Made by a program: the position numbers and the translations under genes
The notes under the pieces: generated by a model
What the model saw: the letters and a program-made list of their open reading frames with translations, nothing else
What the model was told of the DNA's origin: nothing
Databases searched by the model: none
Shown here: piece by piece, positions 31,716-44,700 of the stretch
Layout: each line of letters starts with the position of its first letter
Numbering within the stretch: the stretch's first letter is position 1
DNA from: Hyparrhenia diplandra
Lineage: Eukaryota > Streptophyta > Magnoliopsida > Poales > Poaceae
Assembly (NCBI GenBank): GCA_015847255.1
Contig: JADLZK010013216.1
Span: 372,001 to 436,000, forward strand
Direction of reading: 5' to 3'
Length of the DNA stretch: 64,000 nt

Positions 31716-31850
31716 TGGCCAAATCTCTGTAGTCGCTGGTGATACGTATGATAGACAGATTAGGAATAGAAATATTCTACTTGGCTTGTGCAAAGGATAA
31801 TTAAACTTGTACGTACATGTATTGGACCAGTACTGCATTATATCTTTTAC
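31716..31850. other. Spacer
   Basis: Short AT-rich stretch with no recognisable feature. Confidence 0.3.
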
Positions 31851-31859
31851 ATGGCACTT

Positions 31860-32010
31860 CCATTTTATTAACTGTGACGGTTATTCAAAAAATTGCCATG
31901 GTAAATGCTTTGATTAACCGTGGTGTCTTTTTAAAAACTAACAGGGATGGTCATGGTTAAAAAACCGCCACGGTAAATAAATTAACCTTGACGGTTTTGT
32001 AATTGACCCG
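31860..32010. mobile_element. CACTA-like subterminal motif cluster
   Basis: GTGACGGTTATT, GATTAACCGTGGTG, AACCGCCACGGTAAAT and TTGACGGTTTTG are versions of one motif in both orientations within 150 bases. Such alternating motifs are typical of CACTA subterminal regions in grasses. No CACTA terminus is confidently placed. Confidence 0.3.
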
Positions 32011-32039
32011 CCACTGAAAATCAGGCCCAGCCCAAATAT

Positions 32040-32450
32040 ATATACGAGGACTCCAAGGGTTCCCACTTCACTTCTCTCCCTCCCCACTCACTCTACCCAG
32101 CCCGGCGCATCCGCCCCCAGGCGCGGCGCGCCGCGCTGTACTTCCCCGACAGCGCCTCCCTCCCTCTCTCCCTTCCCAGCCCACCGACCTTTCCCGTCGG
32201 TGCCTCCCTCCCAATCCCATCGGCACCTCCCTCCAGCCAGATGGCAGCTAAGGCGGCGGCGGCGCCCTCTCCAGCCAGATGGTGGCGGCAGCACATGGGG
32301 CAGCACGGCGGCGGAATAACCGCGCGCGCGCATCCGGCGTCCCGAGCACGGATCCAGCATCTCCAAGCACGGATCCGGCGTCCCCGAGCATGGCGGCAGC
32401 GTCATAAATCTCGGGTAGAATTAAGCACACAATATTAGCCCAATTCATGT
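32040..32450. other. GC-rich leader-like segment, no intact ORF
   Basis: A TATATATACGAGG TATA-like sequence (32036-32048) is followed by a CT-rich leader and a GC-rich stretch with repeated CGAGCACGGATCC(G/A)GC units (32344-32390). Frames of 65-105 codons on both strands show no domain. It may be the 5' part of a lost gene. Confidence 0.3.
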
Positions 32451-32620
32451 TTTTTCAGGCATGGAGGACAAACATAAGCAAGGCAGCAGACATGGCCAAT
32501 CTGGGTTGATCCTTAATTTCCAAGCATGTAGCTAGCCCAGTTGTTACTGACCAGGCCATCCAGCTTGCCTGTAGAGGGAAGAAGCTAGACTTCGTGGTGA
32601 GGAGTGTATGTCTCTGTCAT
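32400..32620. repeat. Segment shared with family R copy 2 region
   Basis: CTCGGGTAGAATTAAGCACA (32410) and GACTTCGTGGTGAGGAGTGT (32588) recur in the same order at 34737 and 34828, with a shorter gap between them in the second place. Confidence 0.6.
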
Positions 32621-34734
32621 AGCGCATTGTCCTACAGCTACTAAAGACTAACGCAATGGGGAACAATAGATCGGCCTCGCATCCACCTAATGAGAACTGT
32701 AATTGCTTGGACCCTGAGGCCAAACTGACTACGGTGCTTGGTTGATTTGAAGCCGGCATACACAGGTCAAAGGCGCTTGAAGATATGAAGCAATTTGATT
32801 TAACTTCTAACTAAACACAAATGAGACAAAAGGGATATTAGAGTGGGGACCAATGTCAGCACTAGCTTATGCCTTATCTATGGAATGAACAAACAGATTC
32901 ACTAGTAAGTGAAACCAAACTTGGTTCATCCACCTTAGAAAATACTATGCTGCCAAGCGACAACTGTGGGCAAAAGACAGGCAGTTTTGTACCCATCTGC
33001 TGATCCATCCATCACTCCCCACAGCCTGCCTCGACTTTCAGTTTCAGCATGATGTGGGAGAGTTTCAATATAAAAGCACTTTCATCTTCAGCAGTTTCAG
33101 TTTGAGTTTGTCACCATATAAGCAGAATAGCAATAAAACCACATTGCTGATGAATTTTATTTGGAGCAAATGACTAGATCGGTCATTATCAAGTCGCATC
33201 AAATACAAATCCTACCCAAAGTACTATATTACAGTATGTATTATTAGAAATCCAGTTAGCCAAGCGATTTATTGTGAGCAGCAAGCACGTGTGAACTGTT
33301 TGGTCTCTACCAGTCATAACTCAAGTGTAATTATCTGACCTTGTTCTGCTTTCCTTCTCCTCCACACGAGCTGAATGTTGATTTAGGTGAGCTTCTTTAA
33401 TGCTTCAGGTTGAGGACACGGAGTTATACGGGCCGATATAAGGCAAGGAGATGCACAAACCACATCGAAAATGCCACCATCATATCCATACACATCACCT
33501 TCCCCTTCCACGGAAGCTTTTCAATAGATCCAGAAATCTTGTATAGGTTTAGATGATCTGTGCCAATTCCTTTAAATAGATTGAGATACAGATACAAATG
33601 CGACAGAGACACACTCATATCGAGTTTTGGACAAGATGTGTAGGTATAGAAGGCATCGGGAATTACCTTCATTCTATGTTGCAGCTGTACGGTCCTGCTC
33701 CGACTTCTCTTGCGTGCACGCAAGCGGCGTCCTCATGCTAAAGATTTGTGTTTGCTTTTGTCCCTGCTAAGGAAGCAAATTTGGTATGGAGGGTCGACAC
33801 CAAAACATGGTGCGGATATATGTAGCAGACACTTCGACCTTGAGGCATCTGATTTACCATGCATGTGGTTAAAGGATACAATAACTCGCATGTTAGCCGA
33901 ATAGTCCACACCATGTCTATGTAAGGACGGTCCTTATCTAATTTCCCTCCGCCTAAGGCCAGCTGACTTCACCAAATGCATAGCAACAACCAAACGAATC
34001 TGATGTGGTTAAGTTCTTTCCGTTTGCCCCCATTTTGACTCAATGTTATATATTCTTTCTTGTTTGGTAACATACTTCCTTAATTTCTCCTATTTAATTT
34101 AAGAATGAATTTGAAGTCTAACATCATGCCAAACTACTTCCATCAGTATGCCAATATAAATTGATCTCTTAATATTCATTTTGGTTTTCTGATGTGTACG
34201 TATATGGCATTATGTCCCAGCAGTACAAATGGAGAGGATAAAGTAAGTCAATTTAGGTTCGATGTTTCTCAAGGCTCTCTTGATAAGAAGCTCTTCCAGA
34301 ATTTTGATTCACCATTTTTATGGATACCATAGTCTCCTACTAGAGTAGTAACTTGTCTATGTGTCCTCACAAAATGTTCCATGCCTGGCCTAGTGATATA
34401 AGTATAGAACACTATCATTTTTTACTGCACAGTCATGGAACTAAAGAGTGAAACAGTAATAATTATTCAAAACTTAAGGCGTGTGTTTGGTTCACGGCTC
34501 AACACGGCAAACTTCTGTCTTCGGCTCCTACATGCAGTTGTGCCTTCCACATGGTGCTCACACTCCGCGATGGCTTGGACCGGTGCTTGAGCTGGATTTT
34601 GCAGAGAATTTGATCCTTTTTTATTGCTTTTAAAATTTTTTGGGGTGCATCGAATTCACCTCTCCGGATCATATTTACATGGCAGTCAACAGCAATGATA
34701 CAGGCTGGAAGGCACTGACAGCAGCATCATGATG
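32621..34734. other. Intergenic sequence, no supported gene
   Basis: AT-rich DNA without paralogous structure in the window. The best frame is a 99-codon minus-strand ORF at 33424-33723 (MRARKRSRSRTVQLQHRMKV...KISGSIEKLPWKGKVM). It shows no domain I recognise and no conserved partner, but is longer than most chance frames here. Confidence 0.35.
33424..33723 (-). CDS. Unassigned 99-codon ORF
   Basis: The basic N-terminus (MRARKRSRSRTVQ) is followed by a hydrophobic C-terminal half (CMDMMVAFSMWFVHLLALY) that could form one membrane segment. The start has no clear promoter. It could be an exon fragment of a decayed gene or chance; protein coding is weakly supported. Confidence 0.15.
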   Translation of the reverse strand: MRARKRSRSRTVQLQHRMKVIPDAFYTYTSCPKLDMSVSLSHLYLYLNLFKGIGTDHLNLYKISGSIEKLPWKGKVMCMDMMVAFSMWFVHLLALYRPV

Positions 34735-35340
34735 CTCGGGTAGAATTAAGCACACAATATAAGGAACAACATTGGCAAAGGCATCCTTTCCAACCTTGGA
34801 GCTTGCTTGGCTGTAGAGGAACAAGACTTCGTGGTGAGGAGTGTCTGTCTCAGCGCATTATCCTGCACCTACCAAAAGACAATGGACATATATTTTCTTC
34901 TAAGTAACAATGCAGGATAAGGTGCCCTGATATATATAGCAAAAGCAATTGTATTCCGCATACCACGCTATTGAATGCATCCATATAATGCCTTGCCTAC
35001 TTGAATATAAATCCACCAAAAATTTTGCAAACTAAAGGGGTAATATATACGTGGGAAGAATCGTTTCTTGGGAGCCACACCAGTTACCACTCATAAAGTA
35101 ATCTTATCTTGCTCATCACACAAGGGGGGGGATCTGTTTTTAGCACTGTCCTGATTCGTGTCATGTGGAATGCAAAGAAGGAAGCAGGGAGCTGATGATA
35201 GCAATGAGAAGCATCGAGAAACAAAATTGCAGGAGGAGTTTTCTGCAAAGCTTTGTGTAAATTATCAGATCCCAAGTTTTCCACTAGCAAAAGACAGGAA
35301 CATGTGCAGAGATGTTCAGATCTGTCAAACGCATGTCACT
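34735..35340. repeat. Dispersed repeat family R, copy 2
   Basis: Contains TGATATATATAGCAAAAGC, GCATACCACGCTATTGAATG, TTGCAAACTAAAGGGG, ATCGAGAAACAAAATTGCAG and AAATTATCAGATCCC in family order. The minus-strand peptide is ILFLDASHCYHQL. The 5' part of the family is absent, replaced by the segment shared with 32400-32620. Confidence 0.7.
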
Positions 35341-35399
35341 TGATACTGATGGAAAAACTATGGATTGGAACAAAGGGAGACTCCTAGTTCACGCGCGTG

Positions 35400-35594
35400 G
35401 CGCTCAATCCTGAAGAACACAAAAGAACAAATCGGCGACACAAGTGATGACATTTCTCTGTAAAGTCTCCATCTCTCTGTAAAACCGATGTGTGGGTGCT
35501 CTATCTTCTCTGTTTTTTTTTTTTATGAATCGTCCTCTATGTTCTCTATGTCTTGTTCTGTTCAACTTAATTCCTACTCTGTTTAGTTGACTTA
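35400..35594 (+). repeat. Copia-like LTR, 3' part
   Basis: The sequence ends TTTAGTTGACTTACA at 35594, directly before a primer-site-like TTGGTATCAGA. It includes a T-rich tract (35513-35525) and CTCTGTTTAG. The left end is not defined; TGATACTGATGGAAAAAC near 35342 is one possibility. Confidence 0.45.
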
Positions 35595-35595
35595 C

Positions 35596-35608
35596 ACTTG
35601 GTATCAGA
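35596..35608 (+). other. Primer binding site, initiator tRNA-Met type
   Basis: TTGGTATCAGATT follows the LTR end by one base. TGGTATCAGAGC is the usual plant copia/gypsy site complementary to the 3' end of initiator tRNA-Met; this copy departs at the last bases. Confidence 0.6.
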
Positions 35609-35775
35609 TTCATGATCTGGGATTCAGTTGGTCATTCCCTACCCAACCTTTGATTGCCATTGAATTTGGTCGCGGAGCTCACAATTTATACGCTCCAAGC
35701 GCTCAATCATTGATCATATGTAATTCATGCCACGCTGATTGATTTGTGCGGGGAAATCATGGTCTGGATGCGCGC

Positions 35776-36179
35776 ATGGCGACCACTACCACCTCACGAC
35801 CACTACACCCAAGTAAAAAAAATTGGCATGATGAGTGCCGATTCCAAGATTTTGCTTTCGATGAGATTCAACGCCTCTTCGCCAAAAAGAACACCATTAT
35901 AGATTAATGTTTCATATCAAGACCAACCTCAATTTAGACCGATGCATCATGGAATCCAAGCTTTGCAAGACATGCGCATCAACGCCTGGATACACCGTTT
36001 CTCGTAATGCGCATCACGCTTTGCCTGGTTCAACTGAAGGCTCCCCTCCCCATTGCCCCATCCTGGTCACCAGGGAGGGCAGCGGCAATTGCTGCGAGCA
36101 CCGAATTCCGCGGATGAGGTTACGGGTGGGTTGCCCGACCAAGGGGCGCATTATCCGTCGTTGTCCGCATGCCGGTGTA
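35776..36179 (+). pseudogene. Gag-like start of copia-type element, broken
   Basis: An ATG about 180 bases after the primer site opens MATTTTSRPLHPSKKNW and continues DECRFQDFAFDEIQRLFAKK, then a stop at about 35907. The position and Thr/Ser-rich start fit a retrotransposon gag. The rest (35910-36179) is GC-rich without an open frame and is cut by the insertion of LTR element 2 at 36180. Confidence 0.4.
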
Positions 36180-39100
36180 TGTCACACCCCATTTCTAAGG
36201 TTCCTTAATCACACGTATTTGCGCCAGGATCACGCACAAATACGCCTAATTAAGTGGATATGATATCAAAACTATACTTTTATTGCTATTGAGAAAATAT
36301 GATACATGGTTTGGGTTTACATGACTCGGCCGTAGGCCTACTATTATAGACCTATCAGAGATCCTACGCGGCACCTATACTTGAGGGGCTCCATTCCTAC
36401 GAGGCAAGCTTGGAGTGCGGACAAACCCCTGGACTTACTCCTATTGCACGATCCTATGATTCGGTCACACATCCTCACGTAGCTCCTTCATGAGCGCCTC
36501 CGTCTTCGAGTGTCCTTCTTGTGAGCTCATCCTCATGTCGTCCTTCACAGCTCGATTTCCTTGGATACACTCCTGCAGCTGACATTCTAAAAAATATAAG
36601 AATAGAGGGATGAGTACTTTCGTACTTTCGGCAAGTCCCAACCGAGGGGTGGAAGGTTACCATTAGGGGTTGGGCCCTAGTAGAGCTTAACTACTCTCAC
36701 TAGTTCCCGGTTAGTTATTATCCAAGCTCAAGTTAAGTTACATACCAGATTGTGATTCTAATCACGGATGTTCCGTCCTAGCAGTTGCCCATTCCAAGGA
36801 CGTGGCTATTCGAATAGATTTGGTAACTCTGCAGAGGTTGTACACTTTCCCCACCACGATGGGCCTTTGTCCTCACCGTGCACTCTTGGATTAAACAGAC
36901 CCAACGAGATTCCGTACCCGCTTGGGTGCTACCCTAGGTTTCGGTATAATCCTACCACGACTTCTCGGGGGTTGGAAATGGGAAGGTCACTCAGCATCCC
37001 ATTAGCACTTTCGGCATTTCGGAAGACCACTCGGCATCCGTCAACTTAAATAATTAGGTATCACGATAACATTGCGCCAAAAGTTTTACGTGGAGGATCA
37101 CTTTCGGCAACCCGCCAACCGGACCATGGGGCCACTCTCCCCATATGCGCTCCCGATAGATCGTTGCCTACACCGGCCACCTTGGATCGAAATTATACCT
37201 TAACCCAACGGGGTGTGGAATCAAGTCGTCCCATACCGACGTGTGGCTGTACGTAATGTCTCACTAGGTAGAAGGTCCATGACCCGGTCCTTAGGGAGCG
37301 AGCTCTCCATGACGAGGAAACCCTTACTAGGCGAAACACTGCGAGGGCGATCCATCCCACATGAATCGCCCCAAACTCGCGCTTTTTGTTGACTACGCTC
37401 AATTCTTACATCATGTTCCATATATTATTATCGTCAATTAATTAAGTCAGGGTTAGGGGGGTAAGGACTTGCCTCTATCCGCTGAAGAGTATATCCAAGG
37501 TTCTTTGTCTTGTGCTCCTGTCTCCTGTGGCTTGGTGTAGCGATGCTCCGGGTTCTATCAGACGGTCGTGCGATCTCCGGCGACAACAACATGCAACACA
37601 AGCATAACAACCAAAACATACGACGTTCCTACGTGGGTTAGCTCCATCAGAGGATGGATGGGTTAGCGATGTATACGCCCAGGGTTGGAGAGGGTGAATG
37701 ACCTATTCTAGGGTTAGTCATACATAGGATTACACTCGGGTAGCGGGTATATCTACGTACGTAGAGACACGCATACCAGAGTATATGCATGGAATACAAA
37801 TACCCAAGTATACGAGCTAGGTTAGCAAAGGTTAGCCATGCGTAGATATAACCGATAGGTATATACATTATATTTACTTATATTTTGAAATACCACTTTA
37901 TACATTTATATCATTACATAACCTCTCGCGTATACCTAGCATGTGGACAACTACGTGTATGTATATTCGAGTATTAGGTATGCGTGAAAGTGTACACGCA
38001 TGCAAGAATATCTTTTGTGCATAGTGTGGTTAGCGAAGGGAAACTAGGGTTTCTGAAATCTCTGAGGCCGCGATTAAATAATAAATATAAAGCATACAAC
38101 AACTAGAATTTAATTGGGCATCAAATATTATGACAAGGGCATGAATAAATAGAGTATTATTGTAGAAGATTTATGGAACTGGAACGGAGCGATTTAGAGT
38201 TAGGATGGAGAAGATATGAATTTCCAAAGTTTTAATAGGATTTCAATAAATGAATTAAACTTTGGAAATATTTTCTGGAAATTTGGAAATAGGGAAACTG
38301 GAATGTAAAGGCTTGTGTAGGATCTGGGATGTACCTAGTTTATTTAGGAATTTTCTGGGAATTTTTGTATATATGGAAAATGTGTTTTTAGCTTCCTGTG
38401 TACACTTCTCCGGGTGGCCGTAATAATTTCCGGCTGGCTGACGCGCGGGTCCCAGTGGCAGTTGCTCCCTGGTGTACTGTACTGTGCACCACGCTGTGCA
38501 CCATGTGCTGCCCCCGTCCTGGTCTAGGTGAACCAAGTTCACAGAGAAGGGGGGTACAGGATGGGCCCACGTGGGAAGAGATAAGGTGGGTGGAAATTCC
38601 CCATCCTCGTCCCGTCAGTCAGGGACTCGTCCGTCCTGCTCTGTTCCGCGAGGCAATAGAGGGGCAGGGGCAATGGGTCGCCGGCGGTGGTGCTCATCGC
38701 AGTGGGCGACGGCGGTCTGGGCGTGGCAGGTTGCAGCGCGGTGTGGTGGAGGGGCGCCGTGCGGCGTGCGGCGGCTGGTTGGCGACGGCGTGCGCGCGGC
38801 CGCTTCGGCATGGCTGGGCAGTGGACGGCGCGCGGCGGCGTGCTAGCGCGTCGCAGCAAGGCCTGGCGGCGCGGCGGTGAGGGCTTGGTGGCGAGCAAGG
38901 CAGCGCGGAGCAGAGCAGCGAGGCAGCTACCGTCGTGGCCGCGGCGTGGCTCGGGAAGGCAGAAGAAGAAGGGAAAGAGATGAGAAGCAAGATCGCCGTC
39001 TCGACGCGAGCTTCGTCCCCTCCACGCTCGTCCTCGACTCCGAGCTCCGGGGCGAGCTCGTCCAGCGGCCTTGGCTGGCCTTTTATAGGCGCGGCGAGGC

Positions 39101-40148
39101 GGGGAGCACCGGAGATATTTCCCGGCAGTCCGGCATAGCTCCAGCTCGCGCTATGGCGAGGTCAGCATGTACAGCGGCCATGGGTGAGCTCCAGCTCGGT
39201 TCGATGGGACGTGTCGGCGGCCTTACTGCAGCGGGGTCGACGGGGCAGTGGATGTCGGCATGCGACGACGGAGGAGGGCGGTGGTGGCAGCCTGGCGCTC
39301 CGGCAAGGTCAGTGGTGCCTCTGTAGCCGGGTCAGCCGGCACAGGCACACGGCGTGCTCCTCGTGCGTGGGAAGAACAGGAGGAAGGGGGTGAAGCTGAC
39401 GTGTGGGCCCGGCATGTAAGTGGGTGGAAGGAAGAGGGATGGTGTATGGCTGTTGCTGTGGTTTTGGGCTGCGGCTTTTTGACTGCTGGGCCGAAGGGAA
39501 AGGAGGGAATCGGCCTGTGTACCATTCATATTTCCATTTTCCATTTCTTCTCTCATTTTCCATTTGTGTAAATACGTATACACACACCTACTTGTATAAT
39601 ACTTTTGGTGTGCATATATGTATATGGCCACGCTCATATATTTATATTCATATATAAATATATATATGGGATGACTCTTTTATTTCCCGAGGAAAATAAA
39701 TAAACCAAGCACATTTGTTTGGAATTTGGGAAAATGTGGTGGTAATTCAAGGGAATCAAGGAGAGATATTTGGTGAGAATAAAATCAAGGGAAGGTCAAG
39801 GATATTATTTGACAATCCAAGGAGGTCAAAGGGGTATGTGGTGCTTGATAAAATTAGGAGGGAGTCTATGGGAAGAATATTTTGGTGGGTGATGATTGAA
39901 GGAAAAATATTTGGTAGGCGATGACAAGGAATAATTATCGATGCCAAACTAAATTCTAGCTCAACAAACATTCAAGCAAACATACAAGCATTCCAAACAT
40001 TCAAACAAAATCTATATGGTGAATTTTGATGCGGGGGTTCGAAAAAGCGGGTTTTGTGTTTTGCGAAAAATAAATCAAATTTTAGTTTGTTTCAAAAAGT
40101 TCAAATTTTTAGTGAATTTTAAAATGATGCAAAAACACGGGTGTTACA
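36180..40148 (-). repeat. LTR of retrotransposon 2 (3' LTR by orientation)
   Basis: Contains an AT-rich region (37400-38390), a GC-rich region (38400-39400), a TATA box on the minus strand and an AT-rich U3. ORFs of up to 160 codons here are repeated in the partner LTR and are not genes. Confidence 0.85.
39079..39089 (-). promoter_or_regulatory. LTR TATA box (copy also at 44621-44631)
   Basis: CCTATAAAAGG on the minus strand lies about 1.06 kb inside the LTR start, giving a U3 of that length. Its agreement with the element orientation supports it as the LTR promoter. Confidence 0.6.
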
Positions 40149-41740
40149 AATCTACCCCACTTAGAAGAATCTCGTCCCCGAGATTCGGGTAAACTAGAGA
40201 GAAAACTTAGAAAAGATCTAATAGAATTTAGAAGGAGGTGCGTTACGATTTCTTCTGGTGCTATTCACTGGGAGTCTTCAATCTTCTCGTTGTAATAGGG
40301 AAGTCTTGGTCTTGATAATTCTTTGAATCTGTCACTACTCAAGCATACGCTCCACTCTTCTTGTACTGCCGGTCTTGTACTACTTTAATCGATTTTCATC
40401 CAATTCTCACGGCATCTACATTAAAGGTCGAAGCTGCTTTCGACTTGGTTTAGGCTACCCCACTTAGAAAAATTCGACTTATGATGTCTTTCCATTTGCT
40501 AACTATTACGATTGTCTAGGTTGTAGAGCTTCTCGAAATTATTGAATCATCTATGTATATTTTTTTTTTTGTGCTACCCCACTTTCGGAAAATTTATGCT
40601 TGAGTCCTTTAGTTATCTTAAGTCGTCTTATTTGGTGGGCGACTTCATTCTCGGTGCTCATGGTTCTCTGCCTGATCTCTGCTTCTTGAAGGGTGGATAG
40701 GGATTCCTTCCGACTCCTGCAGTACGCGAGGCAAATATCCCTCGTTTGTTGGTCGTGGTGGTCTCTGACTTTATTGGGGCTTCCATGTCGTGGCATAGGC
40801 TGGGGTGTCGAGGGTGGTGAAGCGGGATCTTGTAGGATCGATGATTGGGGTCTTCTTGGTTTTGTGACTTTTCTTGCTCTCTTGTTGGAGTGCCTCGATG
40901 GAGAAGCTTCTTCTAATCGCGCGTTGCGGTGGTATTGGGAATTCCACTCTTGTCTTCTTCTCTTGATAATTCCTGGGGAGCCTTCTCGGTGTCATCATAT
41001 TTCTTCGTCTTGCAACAATCTTCATTATATTCTTCTTTGACTTGTTGGGACTATCTATCTTTGGATTGGTGGGGCTCATGCGGGTGACCGGTGTTGATAA
41101 TATGTTGTCTTGATGATCTTGAGTTGTTATGGGGTAGTTGGGTGGCCTTTTCACTTGACTGACATGTAGCCTATGGCTTCTGTAGGTTATCAACCGTGCT
41201 CTTCTTACGACGGAACAATGTGAAAAGTGGTGGGCTGTCTTGGTGACTTCTCACATTCTTGTTCCTTCTTGGTCTTCTCGGTGACTTTCTAGAAACTTCC
41301 CTTGTCTTTAGAATGTGTCCGATATAGTTGTATTGTCTCCCGGGGTATTTCTTTGCATGGTTAGTTGAAATAATCTGAGAATGGAAAGGAAACATCTATT
41401 TCTAAGAAATGTAAACTAAAGGGGAGATTTCTAGAGGGGGATTTGCAACAACCCAAAAACAAACAAACAAGCGTAGGCTACTTTCGTATGTCTATTGTCA
41501 AGGGTCACTTTACTCCAAGTCTCGTGAACTAACCTATCTTTGCTAGGCTTTTGAACTACTCGTGACTTTGAAGGGGATGAGATGAGAGAGGAAACCTATT
41601 TTCGAAATAGATCTCAAGGTAACGTAAGAGTCAAGGTATAAGCAAAACTTTTGAAAATATATTTTTGAAAACAACATGTTCTATCTAACGTCCGTTCTAA
41701 GGGTATATCCTACGGTCCAAGTACAGCTACGATACCACTC
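40149..41740 (-). pseudogene. Interior of retrotransposon 2, degenerate coding remnants
   Basis: Three minus-strand frames succeed one another: 41171-41395 (MFPFHSQIISTNHAKKYPG), 40771-41193 (140 codons, Lys/Arg/Pro-rich) and 40551-40796 (MPRHGSPNKVRDHHDQQTR). The basic, Pro/Ser-rich character is compatible with a broken gag or nucleocapsid-like region, but I see no zinc knuckle (CX2CX4HX4C) or enzyme motif. Confidence 0.4.
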
Positions 41741-44700
41741 TGTCACACCCCATTTTCGAGGTTCCTTAATCACACGTATTTGCGCCAGGATCACGTACAA
41801 ATACGCCTAATTAAGTGGATATGATATCAAAACTATACTTTTATTGCTATTGAGGAAATATGATACATGGTTTGGGTTTACATGACTCGGTCGTAGGCCT
41901 ACTATTATAGACCTATCAGAGATCCTACGCGGCACCTATAACGGGGGCTCCATTCCTACGAGGCAAGCTTGGAGTGCGGACAAACCCCTGGACTTACTCC
42001 TATTGCACGATCCTATGATTCGGTCACACATCCTCACGTAGCTCCTTCATGAGCGCCTCAGTCTTCAGTGTCCTTCTTGTGATCTCATCCTCATGTCGTC
42101 CTTCACGGCTCGATTTCCTTGGATACACTCCCTGCGGTGACATTCTAAAAAAAAATATAGGAATAGAGGGATGAGTACTTTCGTACTCAGCAAGTCCCAA
42201 CCGAGGGGGTGGAAGGTTACCATTAGGGGTTGGGCCCTAGTAGAGCTTAACTACTCTCACTAGTTCCGGTTAGTTATTATCCAAGCTCAAGTTAAGTTAC
42301 ATACAGTTGTGATTCTAATCACGGATGTTCCGATCCTAGCTTGATTGCCCATTCCAAGGGCGTGGCTATTGAATAGATTTGGTAACTCTGCAGAGGTTGT
42401 ACACTTTCCCCACACGATGGGCACTGTCCTCACCGTGCACTCTTGGATTAAACAGACCCAACGAGATTCCGTACCCGCTTGGGTGCTACCCTAGGTTTCG
42501 GTATAATCCTACCACGACTTCTCGGGGGTTGGAAATGGGAAGGTCACTCAGCATCCCATTAGCACTCAGCATTTCGGGAAGACCACTCAGCATCCGTCAA
42601 CTTAAATAATTCGTATACGATAACATTGCGCCAAAAGTTTTACGTGGAGGATCACTTCAGCAACCACGCCAACCGGACCATGGGGCCACTCTCCCCATGT
42701 CTGCTCCCGATAGATCGTTGCCTACACCGGCCACCTTGGATCGAAATTATACCTTAACCCAACGGGGTGTGGAATCAAGTCGTCCCATACCGACGTGTGG
42801 CTGTACGTAATGTCTCACTAGGTAGAAGGTCCATGACCCGGTCCTTAGGGAGCGAGCTCTCCATGACAGGAAACCCTTACTAGGCGAAACCTGCCGAGAC
42901 GATCCATCCCACATGAATCGCCCCAAACTCGCTTTTTGTTGACTACGCTCAATTCTTACATCATGTTCCATATATTATTATCGTCAATTAATTAAGTCGG
43001 GGTTAGGGGGTAAGGACTTGCCTCTATCCATTTGAAGAGTATATCCAAGGTTCTTTGTCTTGTGCTCTGTCTCCTCGTGGCTTGGTGTAGCGATGCTCGG
43101 GTTCTATCAGGGCGATCGTGCGATCTCGGCGACAACAACATGCAACACAAGCATAACAACCAAAACATACGGCGTTCCTCGTGGGTTAGCTCCATCGAGG
43201 ATGGATGGGTTAGCGATGTATCGCCCGGGGTTGGAGAGGGTGAATGACCTATTCTAGGGTTAGTCATACATAGGATTACACTCGGGTAGCGGGTATATCT
43301 ACGTACGAGAACGCGCATACAGTATATGCATGGAATACAAATACCCAAGTATACGAGCTAGGTTAGCAAAGGTTAGCCATGCGTAGATATAACCGATAGG
43401 TATATACGTATATTTACTTATATTTTGAAATACCACTTTATACATTTATATACGTACATAACCTCGCGTATACCTAGCATGTGGACAACTACGTGTATGT
43501 ATATTCGAGTATTAGGTATGCGTGAAAGTGTACACGCATGCAAGAATATATCTTGCGTGCATAGTGTGGTTAGCGAAGGGGAAACTAGGGTTTTACGAAA
43601 TCTCTGAGGCGCGATTAAATAATAAATATAAAGCATACAACAACTAGAATTTAATTGGGCATCAAATATTATGACAAGGGCATGAATAAATAGAGTATTA
43701 TTGTAGAAGATTTATGGAACTGGAGCGGAGCGATTTAGAGTTAGGATGGAGAAGATATGAATTTCCAAAGTTTTAATAGGATTTCAATAAATGAATTAAA
43801 CTTTGGAAATATTTTCTGGAAATTTGGAAATAGGGAAACTGGAATGTAAAGGCTTGTGTAGGATCTGGGATGTACCTAGTTTATTTAGGAAATTTTCTGG
43901 GAATTTTTGTATATATGGAAAATGTGTTTTTAGCTTCCTGTGTACACTTCTCCGGGTGGCCGTAATAATTTCCGGCTGGCTGACGCGCGGGTCCCAGTGG
44001 CAGTTGCTCCCTGGTGTACTGTACTGTGCACCACGCTGTGCACCATGTGCTGCCCCCGTCCTGGTCTAGGTGAACCAAGTTCACAGAGAAGGGGGGTACA
44101 GGATGGACCCACGTGGGAAGAGATAAGGTGGGTGGAAATTCCCCATCCTCGTCCCGTCAGTCAGGGACTCGTCCGTCCTGCTCTGTTCCGCGAGGCAATA
44201 GAGGGGCAGGGGCAATGGGTCGCCGGCGGTGGTGCTCATCGCAGTGGGCGACGGCGGTCTGGGCGTGGCAGGTTGCAGCGCGGTGTGGTGGAGGGGCGCC
44301 GTGCGGCGTGCGGCGGCTGGTTGGCGACGGCGTGCGCGCGGCCGCTTCGGCATGGCTGGGCAGTGGACGGCGCGCGGCGGCGTGCTAGCGCGTCGCAGCA
44401 AGGCCTGGCGGCGCGGCGGTGAGGGCTTGGTGGCGAGCAAGGCAGCGCGGAGCAGAGCAGCGAGGCAGCTACCGTCGTGGCCGCGGCGTGGCTCGGGAAG
44501 GCAGAAGAAGAAGGGAAAGAGATGAGAAGCAAGATCGCCGTCTCGACGCGAGCTTCGTCCCCTCCACGCTCGTCCTCGACTCCGAGCTCCGGGGCGAGCT
44601 CGTCCAGCGGCCTTGGCTGGCCTTTTATAGGCGCGGCGAGGCGGGGAGCACCGGAGATATTTCCCGGCAGTCCGGCATAGCTCCAGCTCGCGCTATGGCG

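Noticed and set aside
38398..39326. ORFs of 119-160 codons in the GC-rich LTR part
   Set aside because: The same frames recur in the second LTR (43940-44961). They are LTR sequence with CpG-rich composition and overlap on both strands.
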